Assembly: GCA_902775475.1 (NCBI GenBank)
Contig: CACYME010000028.1
Location: 1 to 39,016, forward strand
Source of the DNA: an uncultured Prevotellaceae bacterium
GTDB taxonomy: Bacteria > Bacteroidota > Bacteroidia > Bacteroidales > Bacteroidaceae
DNA: 39,016 nucleotides
Direction of reading: 5' to 3'
The notes below the pieces were generated by a model, which worked only from the letters and a program-made list of their open reading frames with translations, made no database searches and was not told the origin of the DNA. A program made the translations under genes and the position numbers. Positions 15,395-25,475 of the stretch are shown piece after piece (positions within the stretch are counted from its first letter, which is position 1; each line of letters starts with the position of its first letter).

Positions 15395-18253
15395 ATGAAC
15401 AAATCTTTTCTTCGCGGCATCGCCGTTGTCATCCTCGTCTTTTTAGGATGCGTGTCCATGCAGGCCAGCACGGCCTTGTGCCCCTTCGGGCAAATGAGCC
15501 AACAGCCCTGGCAGGCAAAGTATTACAACCAGTATTACGGCTACAGTGACCCGTCCAACTGGTATGCCACCGACTTCGATGAGTCGGAGTGGCAGACTAT
15601 TAGTGGTCCCATTAGCACGGCCAACGGTCTGCCTTACTACGTCACTGACTGGGGGAATAATTATCGTTCATACTACCTCCGCCGCCATTTCAATGTAAGT
15701 AGCCTGAACAGCGAGATTTACGTGCTCTATGTAAGCCACGATGACGGCTGTGTGGTTTACCTCAACGGTGTACAGATTTATAACAACTCCGAATATCTCA
15801 TTGCTCCCGACTACAACACGATTAATATCCCAAAGGAATTGCTTCATCCGGGCGATAATGTGCTCGCCGTGAAAGTGAGAGATAATGGCGGTGAGGCATT
15901 CGCCGACTTCGGCATCTATAGCATGGATGACTCGTGGCTCAACGTGGAGCTGGCATCCCCCGGCACGCTGGGCCAGGAGGTGCTCTACCAAGCCGACATG
16001 CTCAGCGACGTGGAGTTCATCCGCGTGAAGGGTGCTATGAACAGCGAAGACTGGAACACACTGAAGAATATGGCCAATCTCGTAGGAGCAGACCTTAGCC
16101 AGGCAACGGCCAGCGAGGTGCCCAGCGAGCAGTTCCGCGACCGAACGAACTTCTTCTACATCGCGCTCCCTCAAGGACTGAAATCAATCGGTGAGCGTGC
16201 TTTTTATCGCACGAGCATCGGTGGCATCAGCATTCCCGCCACCGTCACAGCTATTGGTCGTTATGCTTTCTCCGAGAACCATTTTCTCACAAACGTAGAG
16301 CTTGCATCTGGCTCTGCCCTAAACAGCATTGGAGAGTGGACTTTCTACGACTGCACTAATCTAAAAGCCATCAATCTGCCCGCAGGCATTACGAAAATAG
16401 AAGATTACACTTTTTACAATTGCCAGTCGCTGGCCTCAGTAGTTCTGCCACCAGCCTTGGAGAGCATCGGAAGATACAGTTTCGAGTATACTTATTCTCT
16501 CAAGAATATAGATTTCCCGCAAACGCTGAATAGTATCGGCTATGTCGCATTCTATGAAAGTGGACTCGAAAGCGTGGTGTTGCCCACGAATTTAACCACA
16601 TTAGACCGTGATGCTTTTGACTATTGCAGGAGCCTGAAGACTTTGGAACTGCCAGCAACCCCAAGAATTTGGAATTCCAATGATAGAATTTACGGCTATT
16701 ATAGTTGTTTCTCGTATTGTACTGCCTTGGAGACCGTCACCTGCCACTCTGCCACGCCACCATTAATCTATAGTGACAACAATCCCTTCTACGAACTCGA
16801 CCGCAGCCAGGTGACGCTAATCGTTCCCGCTTTCTCCCTCGTTGACTACAAGCTCGATGACTACTGGCACGGGTTCGGCACCATCGTGGGCGGCGCAGAG
16901 TCCTCGTTCCTGAACATCGGCGGCCCGCTGACGCTAACCAACAACCGCCGCCCAAGCAATAAGGTCGATGTGCTGCTGGGCGAGGATGCCCGCCTCACCG
17001 TGGGTGGCAACGCCCCCTTCGAGGTAGGCACGCTCACCTTCACCGTCAACCGCTACGACAACCACTTCGGCCAGCTGCTGAACAACACGCCCGCCATGAC
17101 TGCCGACCACATCAGCACCCGCTTCTATGCCGACGACTACCGCTGGTACTTCATCACGCCGCTGACCGACGTGAACGTGGGCGACGTGGTGCACGACAAC
17201 GCCGAGGCCTCGTTCGTCTTCCGCTACTACAACGGCCAGAACCGCGCAGGCAACGGCCCGCAGGGCAGCTGGCAGGACCTGATGGACAACACGTTGCACG
17301 CCGGACAGGGCTACATCCTGCAGACCGACCGCGAGGGATGGATTACCATGCCCGCCACCGCCACTGGCAAGGCTCCGGCACTGGAAAGCGACGATGTAGC
17401 CACCCCGCTGAAGACCTACAACGCCGCCAACGCCGCCGATGCCAGCTGGAACTTCGTGGGCAACCCCTACCCCTGCTACTACGACACCTACAGCATGGAG
17501 CTGGCTGCCCCCATCACCGTGTGGGACTACAACAACCGAACCTACCGCGCCTACTCGCCCATCGACGACGGCTATGTGCTCCGCCCCATGGAGGCCTTCT
17601 TCGTGCAGAAGCCTACCAGTCAGAGCCAGGTGCTCTTCCCCAAGGAGGGCCGCGTTTTCACTGCTGACGTGGAGCGCCCCGCCGCTGCCCGCAGTGCTGA
17701 GAGCGACAGCCGACGGCTCTTCGACCTGGTGCTCACCGACGGCAACCGCACTGACCAGACCCGCGTGGTGGCCAATCAGCAGGCATCCGTCAGCTACGAG
17801 TCGCAGCGCGATGCCACTAAGTTCATCAGCACTGAGAGCACGCTGCAGCTCTTCACCCTCGACCAGGAGGGCAACCAGCTGGCCATCAACGAGCGCCCGC
17901 TCACCGAGGCCGATGCCGTGGCCCTGGGCTTCAGCGCCACTGCTCCCGGCATCTATACCATCAGCCTCCGCCGGGGCAACGGCATGCTCCTGCTCCACGA
18001 TGCCCTGACCGGCCAGACCGTTGACCTCGGTCAGCAGGACTACATCTTCACCATCGACGAGCCTGTCACCTCCTGTCAGCGCTTCAGCCTCACCATCGGA
18101 GGCAACGAATCTACGGCAGTGAACTCCGTGGCAGCTCAGCCAGCCCACGACGCTCCCTCCTACGACCTGCAGGGCCGTCCGCAGTCTGCTGCATCCAGCA
18201 CCCAGCGCCCCACCGTCAGCGTAAAGCAAGGCAAGAAGTACCTGGTGAAATAA
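15395..18253 (+). CDS. BspA-type leucine-rich repeat secreted protein
   Basis: This 952-residue protein has a signal peptide (hydrophobic core about 8-24). Residues about 35-195 form a jelly-roll-like domain (YLRRHFNV, YLNGVQIYNN, DNVLAVKVRDNGG) resembling galactose-binding modules. Residues about 260-421 hold roughly seven LRR_5/BspA repeats with the recurring pattern of LxSIGxxAFxxC and xLPxxL. Such repeats mediate attachment to host matrix or other bacteria in oral Bacteroidales. About 510-790 is a beta-rich region ending in the common Bacteroidetes motif WNFVGNPYPCYYDTY...VLRPMEAFFVQ. The end (YDLQGRP...GKKYLVK) is a Prevotella-type tail. The LRR stretch is visibly more AT-rich than the rest. 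The next gene starts 19 nt after the stop. Confidence 0.85.
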   Translation: MNKSFLRGIAVVILVFLGCVSMQASTALCPFGQMSQQPWQAKYYNQYYGYSDPSNWYATDFDESEWQTISGPISTANGLPYYVTDWGNNYRSYYLRRHFNVSSLNSEIYVLYVSHDDGCVVYLNGVQIYNNSEYLIAPDYNTINIPKELLHPGDNVLAVKVRDNGGEAFADFGIYSMDDSWLNVELASPGTLGQEVLYQADMLSDVEFIRVKGAMNSEDWNTLKNMANLVGADLSQATASEVPSEQFRDRTNFFYIALPQGLKSIGERAFYRTSIGGISIPATVTAIGRYAFSENHFLTNVELASGSALNSIGEWTFYDCTNLKAINLPAGITKIEDYTFYNCQSLASVVLPPALESIGRYSFEYTYSLKNIDFPQTLNSIGYVAFYESGLESVVLPTNLTTLDRDAFDYCRSLKTLELPATPRIWNSNDRIYGYYSCFSYCTALETVTCHSATPPLIYSDNNPFYELDRSQVTLIVPAFSLVDYKLDDYWHGFGTIVGGAESSFLNIGGPLTLTNNRRPSNKVDVLLGEDARLTVGGNAPFEVGTLTFTVNRYDNHFGQLLNNTPAMTADHISTRFYADDYRWYFITPLTDVNVGDVVHDNAEASFVFRYYNGQNRAGNGPQGSWQDLMDNTLHAGQGYILQTDREGWITMPATATGKAPALESDDVATPLKTYNAANAADASWNFVGNPYPCYYDTYSMELAAPITVWDYNNRTYRAYSPIDDGYVLRPMEAFFVQKPTSQSQVLFPKEGRVFTADVERPAAARSAESDSRRLFDLVLTDGNRTDQTRVVANQQASVSYESQRDATKFISTESTLQLFTLDQEGNQLAINERPLTEADAVALGFSATAPGIYTISLRRGNGMLLLHDALTGQTVDLGQQDYIFTIDEPVTSCQRFSLTIGGNESTAVNSVAAQPAHDAPSYDLQGRPQSAASSTQRPTVSVKQGKKYLVK

Positions 18254-18272
18254 CCCCCAAACGCGAAACAGC

Positions 18273-21200
18273 ATGAAACACCTACAATATTTGCTCGCCG
18301 TGCTGTTGCTGACAGTCTGTCCAGCCGCGTGGGCACAATTCAACCCCGAGAACCCCGACGAACCGGGCACACACCCCTGGCGGCTGACGCTGAAGGCCGT
18401 GCCCGCCACAGGCGGCTACTACAACCTGAACGCCCAGTCGATGCACGCTGCCGGCGAGGAAGTTTATCTCTATGCCTACTGCCATAGCGGCTTCAGCTTC
18501 GTGCAGTGGGAAGATGAGCAGGGCCACGTGCTCAGTACGGACAACAACCTGAGCTACACCATGCCCGCACGTAACATCGCCCTCGTGGCACGCTTCCAGT
18601 TCGCCCCCGATACTCCTGAAGAGCCGGGACAGGCCAGCATCAAGCGCCATCTTTACCTGCGGACGAACCCTGCCGACGTGGGATGGTTCAACCTGAACCG
18701 CGACAACGACATCGCTGTCGGCGAGCAGGTCTACATCGAGGCCTACAACTCCAGCCAGCACTACTCGTTCCGCAACTGGACGCAGGACGGAAGCATCATC
18801 TCGGCCTCGAAGGGCTTCACCTACACCATGCCCGACAAGGACGTGACACTGGTGGTGAACTACGACTATAGCTTCTCGCCCGACAACCCCAGCGAGCCGG
18901 GAGAGGCACAGGGCGACCTATATAATATATATGGTATGCGCGAGGGGGCACAGGCTGGCCACGTCGTCAGCTATCCGCTCTACCTGCAGAACAGGGGCGG
19001 CGAGCTGACGGGCTTCACCGTCGACGTGAACTTCCCCGCGGGCTTCAACGCCGATGTCAATGCAGCCTCCCTGACCGACCGTGCAGCTGCCCAGGCACTG
19101 CAAGTGGAGGCGCTGCCCGGCGGTGCCTATCGCTTCACCGTCAGCGGAGCCGAAGCCATACAGGGCGTGGAAGGCAAGGTGCTCAGCATCCCCGTCCACG
19201 TGCCCGACACTGCCACCATCGGCAACGTGTTCACCATTGCCCTTGCCGATGCCGTCGTCTTCAAGGCCGACGGCACTCAGGACAGCATCGGCACGCGCAG
19301 CGGACAGCTGAAGATCGTCCGCGACGAGAACGAGCGCCCCGACAGCCCCGACTATGCCGTGAGCGACGTGGCCACCACCGCCAGCAACATCATGCCCCAG
19401 GATGCCGTCACCCTCACATGGAAAGTAGAGAACCTGGGGAATCTGGACGGCTACGGCGGATGGACGGAGCGCATCTACCTCGTGGCCCCCGACGGGCGCA
19501 AGGTGAACATCGGCACTGCCAGCTACGACACCGCCACGCTCGCACCCGGCGCTACCGTCAGCCGCAGCGCCACCGTCAGTCTACCGCGCCTGCCGGGCAT
19601 CGACGGCGCCGTCGACCTGGCCGTGACCATCGTGCCGTCAGTAGGCTCGGGCGAAAGTGCCGACTTCCTGTCGAACAACAGCTCGCAGACCAGCGGCACC
19701 CCCATCACCGTGGGGAAGCGCCTCTACCTCACCGCACCCACGGCTCCGCAGCAGGAGGGCGCCGTCACCACCGTGCGTTGCCTGCTGGAGCGCAGCGGCA
19801 GCTGGTCAACAGCACAGACCTTCGACCTGGCCAAGCTGCGGGGCGACGACCGTCTCGCCGTGCCGCAGACGGTCACCATCCCCCGCGAGCAGGCCGCTGC
19901 CTACTTCTACCTCAACCTGGCCGACAATGCCGTCTGCGACGACGACTCCCTCTTCACCATCGAGGTCGCCGGCAACGGCTACGACGCCCAGCAGGCCACG
20001 CTCACCATCCGCGACGACGAGCTGCCCCCACTGCGCCTCACCGCCACGGCCACCGAAGTCAACGAAGGCGACACCTTCCAGCTGACGGTCAGTCTCGACC
20101 GGCCCCTTTCCCGCAGCCTGTCGGTGGCCTTGGCGTGCAGCCGACCGTCGCGCTTCAGCTATCCCCAGACGATTACCATTCCTGCAGGCCAGACAGAAGC
20201 GACCGTTGACCTCGCCGCCATCAACGATTCGGCTCCAAGCAGTACGGAGACCGTGGAGTTCTACGCCACTGCCGAGGGGTACGACAAAGCCGGCGTCCTG
20301 CTGCTGCTCTACGATGACGACGTGCCCGACATCGACCTTCTGCTCACTCCCGACGTGGTGAGCGAGGATGCCGGCGCCAATGCCGTCTACGCCACGCTGA
20401 GGCGTACTAACGTGACTGACAACAAGGTAACAATCCGCCTGACCGACGACCAGAGCGGAAGGCTATTCTATCCCAATACGGTAGTGCTGGAAAAGAACAT
20501 GACTGAGAAAGCCTTCGTGATTGGCGTGGTGGACAACAACCTTGTTGAAGGTGAATGCACTGTGAATCTCACCGCCGAGGTCTATATTTCCTCATGCGAT
20601 TGCGGCGTTGTAGGGACAAAGCAAGGTGTAGTGACACGCCAGCTTCGCATCCTCGACAACGATGGCCCCACGCTGACACTCATGTCTTCACAGAGTACCA
20701 TCCAAGAGGGCGATGACAATGGAGCGGTGGTCACGCTGACACGCAACACCCTCACTGCCGACAAACTAATCGTAAGGCTCCAGTCGGACGACCAGGGAGT
20801 GATGTTGCCCACGCAGGTAACCATTCCCGCTGGTGAGCAGAGCACCACCTTCCGTGTGCGTGCCCGTGCAAACGACCAGCAGGAGGGAAGCCGTGTGGTG
20901 GTGGTCCGTGCCGATGCCGATGGTTTCAATAGTGGATCCGTATGGCTTTACGTGACCGACATGACGCTGCCCGACATGGCCGTGCGGTCGATAGCCATCA
21001 CTCCGTCAACCATCTTGGCCAGCGACGACTACAATGTGGCCATCACCATTGCCAATGCGGGCGTAGTGGAAGTGCCTGCCCGCAGCACGTATACCATTCG
21101 TGCCGGCCAGCAGGTGCTCACCATGACCATCGCAGAGGCCATTGCCCCCAACGGGCAGACGACGGCAAGCCTGACGCTGAAGGCACCCGCCGCACCTGGC

Positions 21201-24200
21201 AGCTACGCAGTGGAGGTGGAGTGCAACAAAGGGCGTCTCTTCGACGAGGTGCAGTGGCTGAACAACGTCCGTTCCGTGCCACTAAAGGTCAGCCCCGCCT
21301 ATACCTATACCGTAGCCACCGACCGCACCAACTACCAAATGGGGCAGACGGTAAAAATCAGCGGAAAGGCCACTGCCGTGAGAGGTGCTTCGCAGCGCAT
21401 CAACGTGGAGCCTTTCGTCGTCTATCACGGCACGCGCCAAGCCCTGGCGGCCACCACCGACGATGATGGGCACTTTGAGGTCGACTTCCCATTGCCGACG
21501 GGCATCGGGGGCGACTTTGCCATCGGTGTCTGTGCTCCCGGTGAAGGCAGCAGCGAGGCGCTGACCGCCATCGGCGTATACGGCATGGCCCGTACTGAAG
21601 GCACTTTCATCAAGTGCTACATGTACGTAGACGAACCATTCCATATAAACGTTCCGTTGAAGAACCTCAGCAGCCTGCCCCTGCACCACCTCAAGGCCAC
21701 CGTCAGCGATGATGCCGGCCATTACGAGGTGACGGCAAAGGACGTTGACGTGCTGGGAGGCAACGCGGAAGGCGCGTTGGAGCTGACGCTGCGCTCCGCC
21801 GTGGCCTCCACCACTGGCAACTGGGAGCGCGTGTGGCTGTCCGTCGGCAGTGACGAAGGCGCCACGCTCAACTTTGTGGTCTATGCCTATACCGTCAACC
21901 CCGGTGCTGAACTGGCGTTCAACCAGCCCGTCATCAGAACCAACATCACCAACAGCAAGCCGACAACCATTCCTGTCGTCCTTACCAACCGTGGAGCAGG
22001 AAATACCGGACGCATCACCGTTGCCATTCCCAAGAACCAGAGTTTCATCGCCCTGAACACTCCGAGCGAGCTCCCCTCAATGGCGCATGGCGACAGCACC
22101 GTCATAAGCCTCACCTTCAACCCCGCCGGACTTCCCACCAACGTGGTACAGTCGGGAACAGTAGCCGTCAACTGTGAGAATGGCGACGGACAGCTCATCA
22201 GCTACAGTCTGAAGGTGGTGGGCGAAGACAAAGGCAGCCTGCTTGTCAGCGTTGAGGATGAGCTGACCATCTATGGCAACGCCGAGGGAGACCATCCGCT
22301 CGTCGGGGGTGCTACCGTTCAACTGAAAGATTACAACACGGGCATCCCCCTCTACACTGAGGTAACCACTGACGCGGGGACGGCGCTCTTCAGCGACATC
22401 CCCGAGGGCTACTACACCCTGCTTGTCACAGCACCCAAGCACGACTCGTATATGCAGCACGTGCTTGTCAGCCCGGCAGAGACGACGGAGCACCTCGCCA
22501 CCATCTCCTATCAGCCCATCAGCATCAGCTATAATGTTGTGGAGACCGAGGTGGAGGACCAATACGAGATAGTGTCGGACTATACCTTTGAGACGCAAGT
22601 GCCCGTTCCCGTCATTGACCTCATCTTCCCCGACACGCTCAACCTGCTTTCCGTGGAACAAGGGCAAGAGCTGCTCTACTACGTCTATGTGGAGAACAAA
22701 GGCCTTATCACTGCCAACAACGTCTGTGTGACACTGCCTACGATTGAAGACTTCCTCTTCACACCACTTGCCGACTATGCCGGCTTCGACCTGGCCCCCT
22801 ACCAGCGCGTGGGCATTCCCGTGCTGGTCACCTACGCCCCTGCAGCGGGACAGTCACGCGCCAAAGCCGATGTGATGGTAGGTGGGCGCAAATGCCACGA
22901 CAAGACGTGGGCCAACTGGGAATGGGTGTGCAAGGCCAACAAGACGGGATGGTTGGGGAAACTGGGCTATTTCCTCATGAGGGAGTGCGACCCTCTTGAG
23001 CCTGACCCCGACCAGGACAAGAAGGTAGACACCAAGGTGGAGTCGACGGGAGAGCCAACTGGCGAAGAGCTGGATCCCAGGTGGTATACAGCCACCATTG
23101 AGCAGCCTGACTGGGAACTTATCAAAGAGATTGTAAACACCATCGCCTGCTCGCTGGCATGCTTCTTCCCCGATCCACCCGACCTGCCAGAACTTCCAAG
23201 TCTACCGTCGATGGAAGATTTGGAAGACTGGATACATGATCAGATACCAGACAAGTATGTCACCCCTGTCTGCATATTGGAGGAGATTGTGAGCAATCAC
23301 AGCAGCAGCAGTCGCACCAACCAGCAAGCACCTGCCGCCAACAGCCTACGCCAGTCGTATCTCCGCCGTCTGGAGCTGTACCTGAACCTTAGTGACAACC
23401 AGCGCAACTATTATGCTGAGCTGTTGAATGCCCCCCTGCTGTTCGACGATAACGTTACGGTGAACCAGCTGGCACCCGGGTTGAACACCATCATCAGAAG
23501 GATGGCCGACTGGCACGATGAAGGCACGCTCTACACCAAGAACGCTGCAGATATTGCCCATGACGCGCTGACACTAATGCCGCAATCATCTGCCGATTGG
23601 TACGACTTCAACCTACAGACCTTCGTCGAGAGGCTGATGAACACCTGGCACCTGCGCGATGGACAGCCAGTCGAGGGTGACAACGCGTGCAACATCACCA
23701 CGCTCGACACCTGTCAGACAAACATAGCACACTACGACCAACTGATAGCAGAGCTTGGATACGCCAACCTCTACGACATGCTGCAAAGCATGAAGGCCGA
23801 CATACAGGCGGTCAATGAAGGCACAAGGAATGTGTGTGCCACGGTGAAGATGCAGATCAAGCAGGAGATGGCCTTCACGCGCCAGGCTTTCAGAGGCACA
23901 CTCACCATCGACAACAGCACCGAGGAGGCCATCAGCGACATTGCCGTACTGCTCCAAGCCATCAGTGAGGATGGCATCCTGGCCACCAGCCGTGAGATGC
24001 AAATCAACCTGGAGAATTCAGAGGGGTTCGCCATGCAGGACAATGGCAACTACCGATTAGAGGCAGGCCAGACAGGAACCTTCACCTACCTTTTTATCCC
24101 AACTAAGTATGCTGCTACTGACCATGATGTGGTATATGGCTTTGGCGGAGCACTGTCGTTCAACAATGGCGAAGGTGTGATGACCCGCGACCTCTACCCT

Positions 24201-25358
24201 GTCTCGCTCATTGTGCGTCCCTCGCCCGTTCTCGACCTGACCTACTTCATGCAGCGCGACATCCTGGGCGACGACCCGCTGACGGAGGCGGTGGAGCCGA
24301 TAGTGCCCGCAGAGTTTGCCCTCATCATCGACAACAAGGGCTATGGCGACGCCACCAACGTGCGCATGGTGACGCAGCAGCCTGTGATTGTGGAGAACGA
24401 GAAGGGCCTGCTCATCGACTTCCAGCTCGTCAGCTCGCAGGTGAACGGCCAGCCGGCCGTGCTGAGCTTCGGCGAGGCCATCGCCAACGACTTCGGCACC
24501 ATCGCCGCCCGTTCACAGGCCTTCGCACAGTGGTGGCTCACAAGCACCCTCATGGGCCACTTCACCAACTACGACGTCGAGGCCACCCACGTGACCAGCT
24601 ACGGCAATGAGGATCTGTCGCTGCTCGACGAGGTGAGCATCCACGAGCTCATCCACGGCTTCACGCCTGCCGACTGGCTGAACACCGATGCCACTGGCCG
24701 CGGCTTCCTGGTGAACGACGTGACCGACGCAGAGGACCAGCCCGACGAGGTGTACTTCACCGACGGCACGCAGAAGAGCGTGCTCAGGGCTGCCGGTGCC
24801 ACCATCAGCAGTCTGGGGCAGAATGCTTATCTGCTCAACATCTCGCCCTCGACGACGGGCTGGAACTATGGCTCGCTGGCCGACCCCACCAACGGACAGC
24901 TGCAGATAGCCTCCATCATCCGCCGACGCGACGGTGCTTCGATTCCCGCCGACAACGTATGGCAGACGCCCGTGACGCTGCGCGACGGCAAGGACCCCGT
25001 CCACGAGAACCGCCTGCACTTCATCTGCAAGTTGCAGGGAGCCGCCGAGGCGTGGCTGCTCACCTTCGAGGAACGCCCCAAGGAAGTGAGCATCGGCAAC
25101 GTGCTGGCCAGCAATGCCGACGAGCGCGAGCGCATCGTCATCACGCCGCTGCCACTGGGCGAACAGATGTTCGTGAAAGGCAACTTCAGCGAGATTCGCC
25201 AGCTGACGGTCTATGACCTGAAGGGCCTGAAGCGCCTGAAGCGCCATCACCTGCGTCAGGGCGAAGGCATCCCCACGGGTCAGTTGCCTGCAGGCGTCTA
25301 CCACATCCAGGTATGCACCGACCGCGGCGTCTATACACAGAAAGTATTGAAACGGTAA
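18273..25358 (+). CDS. Giant multidomain T9SS-secreted surface protein
   Basis: This 2361-residue protein has a signal peptide cleaved near A21. Approximate domains: two InlB B-repeat-like units (43-109, 126-199; each ends YTMP-x-KDVTLV-type), a cohesin-like sandwich (215-352), a CARDB-like domain (360-480), four Calx-beta-like domains (482-584, 586-683, 686-797, 798-895; each ends in an acidic DDE, DDD or DND turn), a second CARDB (898-1008), further Ig-like folds, a carboxypeptidase-regulatory-like domain (1328-1433), a helix-rich cysteine-containing segment (about 1543-1876), more beta domains, and a T9SS type A sorting domain (about 2287-2361; LTVYDLKG...LPAGVYHIQV...KVLKR). It is therefore probably exported by T9SS and attached to the surface as an adhesin or glycan binder. 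No catalytic domain is convincing. Confidence 0.85.
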   Translation: MKHLQYLLAVLLLTVCPAAWAQFNPENPDEPGTHPWRLTLKAVPATGGYYNLNAQSMHAAGEEVYLYAYCHSGFSFVQWEDEQGHVLSTDNNLSYTMPARNIALVARFQFAPDTPEEPGQASIKRHLYLRTNPADVGWFNLNRDNDIAVGEQVYIEAYNSSQHYSFRNWTQDGSIISASKGFTYTMPDKDVTLVVNYDYSFSPDNPSEPGEAQGDLYNIYGMREGAQAGHVVSYPLYLQNRGGELTGFTVDVNFPAGFNADVNAASLTDRAAAQALQVEALPGGAYRFTVSGAEAIQGVEGKVLSIPVHVPDTATIGNVFTIALADAVVFKADGTQDSIGTRSGQLKIVRDENERPDSPDYAVSDVATTASNIMPQDAVTLTWKVENLGNLDGYGGWTERIYLVAPDGRKVNIGTASYDTATLAPGATVSRSATVSLPRLPGIDGAVDLAVTIVPSVGSGESADFLSNNSSQTSGTPITVGKRLYLTAPTAPQQEGAVTTVRCLLERSGSWSTAQTFDLAKLRGDDRLAVPQTVTIPREQAAAYFYLNLADNAVCDDDSLFTIEVAGNGYDAQQATLTIRDDELPPLRLTATATEVNEGDTFQLTVSLDRPLSRSLSVALACSRPSRFSYPQTITIPAGQTEATVDLAAINDSAPSSTETVEFYATAEGYDKAGVLLLLYDDDVPDIDLLLTPDVVSEDAGANAVYATLRRTNVTDNKVTIRLTDDQSGRLFYPNTVVLEKNMTEKAFVIGVVDNNLVEGECTVNLTAEVYISSCDCGVVGTKQGVVTRQLRILDNDGPTLTLMSSQSTIQEGDDNGAVVTLTRNTLTADKLIVRLQSDDQGVMLPTQVTIPAGEQSTTFRVRARANDQQEGSRVVVVRADADGFNSGSVWLYVTDMTLPDMAVRSIAITPSTILASDDYNVAITIANAGVVEVPARSTYTIRAGQQVLTMTIAEAIAPNGQTTASLTLKAPAAPGSYAVEVECNKGRLFDEVQWLNNVRSVPLKVSPAYTYTVATDRTNYQMGQTVKISGKATAVRGASQRINVEPFVVYHGTRQALAATTDDDGHFEVDFPLPTGIGGDFAIGVCAPGEGSSEALTAIGVYGMARTEGTFIKCYMYVDEPFHINVPLKNLSSLPLHHLKATVSDDAGHYEVTAKDVDVLGGNAEGALELTLRSAVASTTGNWERVWLSVGSDEGATLNFVVYAYTVNPGAELAFNQPVIRTNITNSKPTTIPVVLTNRGAGNTGRITVAIPKNQSFIALNTPSELPSMAHGDSTVISLTFNPAGLPTNVVQSGTVAVNCENGDGQLISYSLKVVGEDKGSLLVSVEDELTIYGNAEGDHPLVGGATVQLKDYNTGIPLYTEVTTDAGTALFSDIPEGYYTLLVTAPKHDSYMQHVLVSPAETTEHLATISYQPISISYNVVETEVEDQYEIVSDYTFETQVPVPVIDLIFPDTLNLLSVEQGQELLYYVYVENKGLITANNVCVTLPTIEDFLFTPLADYAGFDLAPYQRVGIPVLVTYAPAAGQSRAKADVMVGGRKCHDKTWANWEWVCKANKTGWLGKLGYFLMRECDPLEPDPDQDKKVDTKVESTGEPTGEELDPRWYTATIEQPDWELIKEIVNTIACSLACFFPDPPDLPELPSLPSMEDLEDWIHDQIPDKYVTPVCILEEIVSNHSSSSRTNQQAPAANSLRQSYLRRLELYLNLSDNQRNYYAELLNAPLLFDDNVTVNQLAPGLNTIIRRMADWHDEGTLYTKNAADIAHDALTLMPQSSADWYDFNLQTFVERLMNTWHLRDGQPVEGDNACNITTLDTCQTNIAHYDQLIAELGYANLYDMLQSMKADIQAVNEGTRNVCATVKMQIKQEMAFTRQAFRGTLTIDNSTEEAISDIAVLLQAISEDGILATSREMQINLENSEGFAMQDNGNYRLEAGQTGTFTYLFIPTKYAATDHDVVYGFGGALSFNNGEGVMTRDLYPVSLIVRPSPVLDLTYFMQRDILGDDPLTEAVEPIVPAEFALIIDNKGYGDATNVRMVTQQPVIVENEKGLLIDFQLVSSQVNGQPAVLSFGEAIANDFGTIAARSQAFAQWWLTSTLMGHFTNYDVEATHVTSYGNEDLSLLDEVSIHELIHGFTPADWLNTDATGRGFLVNDVTDAEDQPDEVYFTDGTQKSVLRAAGATISSLGQNAYLLNISPSTTGWNYGSLADPTNGQLQIASIIRRRDGASIPADNVWQTPVTLRDGKDPVHENRLHFICKLQGAAEAWLLTFEERPKEVSIGNVLASNADERERIVITPLPLGEQMFVKGNFSEIRQLTVYDLKGLKRLKRHHLRQGEGIPTGQLPAGVYHIQVCTDRGVYTQKVLKR

Positions 25359-25362
25359 AAGC

Positions 25363-25475
25363 TGAGAGTTGAGAGTTGAGTGTTAAGTGTTGAGAGTTGA
25401 GAGACTTTAGTTCTGTGCCGAAAGAGGCTTGGGTGTATAGTCTCTCAACACTCAACACTAAACCCTCAACTCCTC
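25363..25475. repeat. GAGTTGA heptamer arrays around element copy A
   Basis: GAGAGTTGAG units (25363-25400) and their reverse complement (about 25442-25475) flank the 54-bp element. The block fills the whole gap between the convergent giant-protein and acyl-CoA ligase genes and may act as a bidirectional terminator. Confidence 0.75.
25396..25449 (+). repeat. 54-bp MITE-like inverted-repeat element, copy A
   Basis: It begins GTTGAGAGACTTTAGTTCTG and ends AGTCTCTCAAC. Its reverse complement occurs at 12447-12500 with 4 differences in 54. The terminal inverted repeat has one mismatch here (TATAG against TAAAG), and the inner stem is weaker than in copy B. Confidence 0.75.

Noticed and set aside
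24642-24656. HELIH (residues 2124-2128) in the giant surface protein as a zinc protease motif
   Set aside because: The surrounding sequence is a beta-rich domain with no third ligand or protease signature, so the HExxH match is probably chance.
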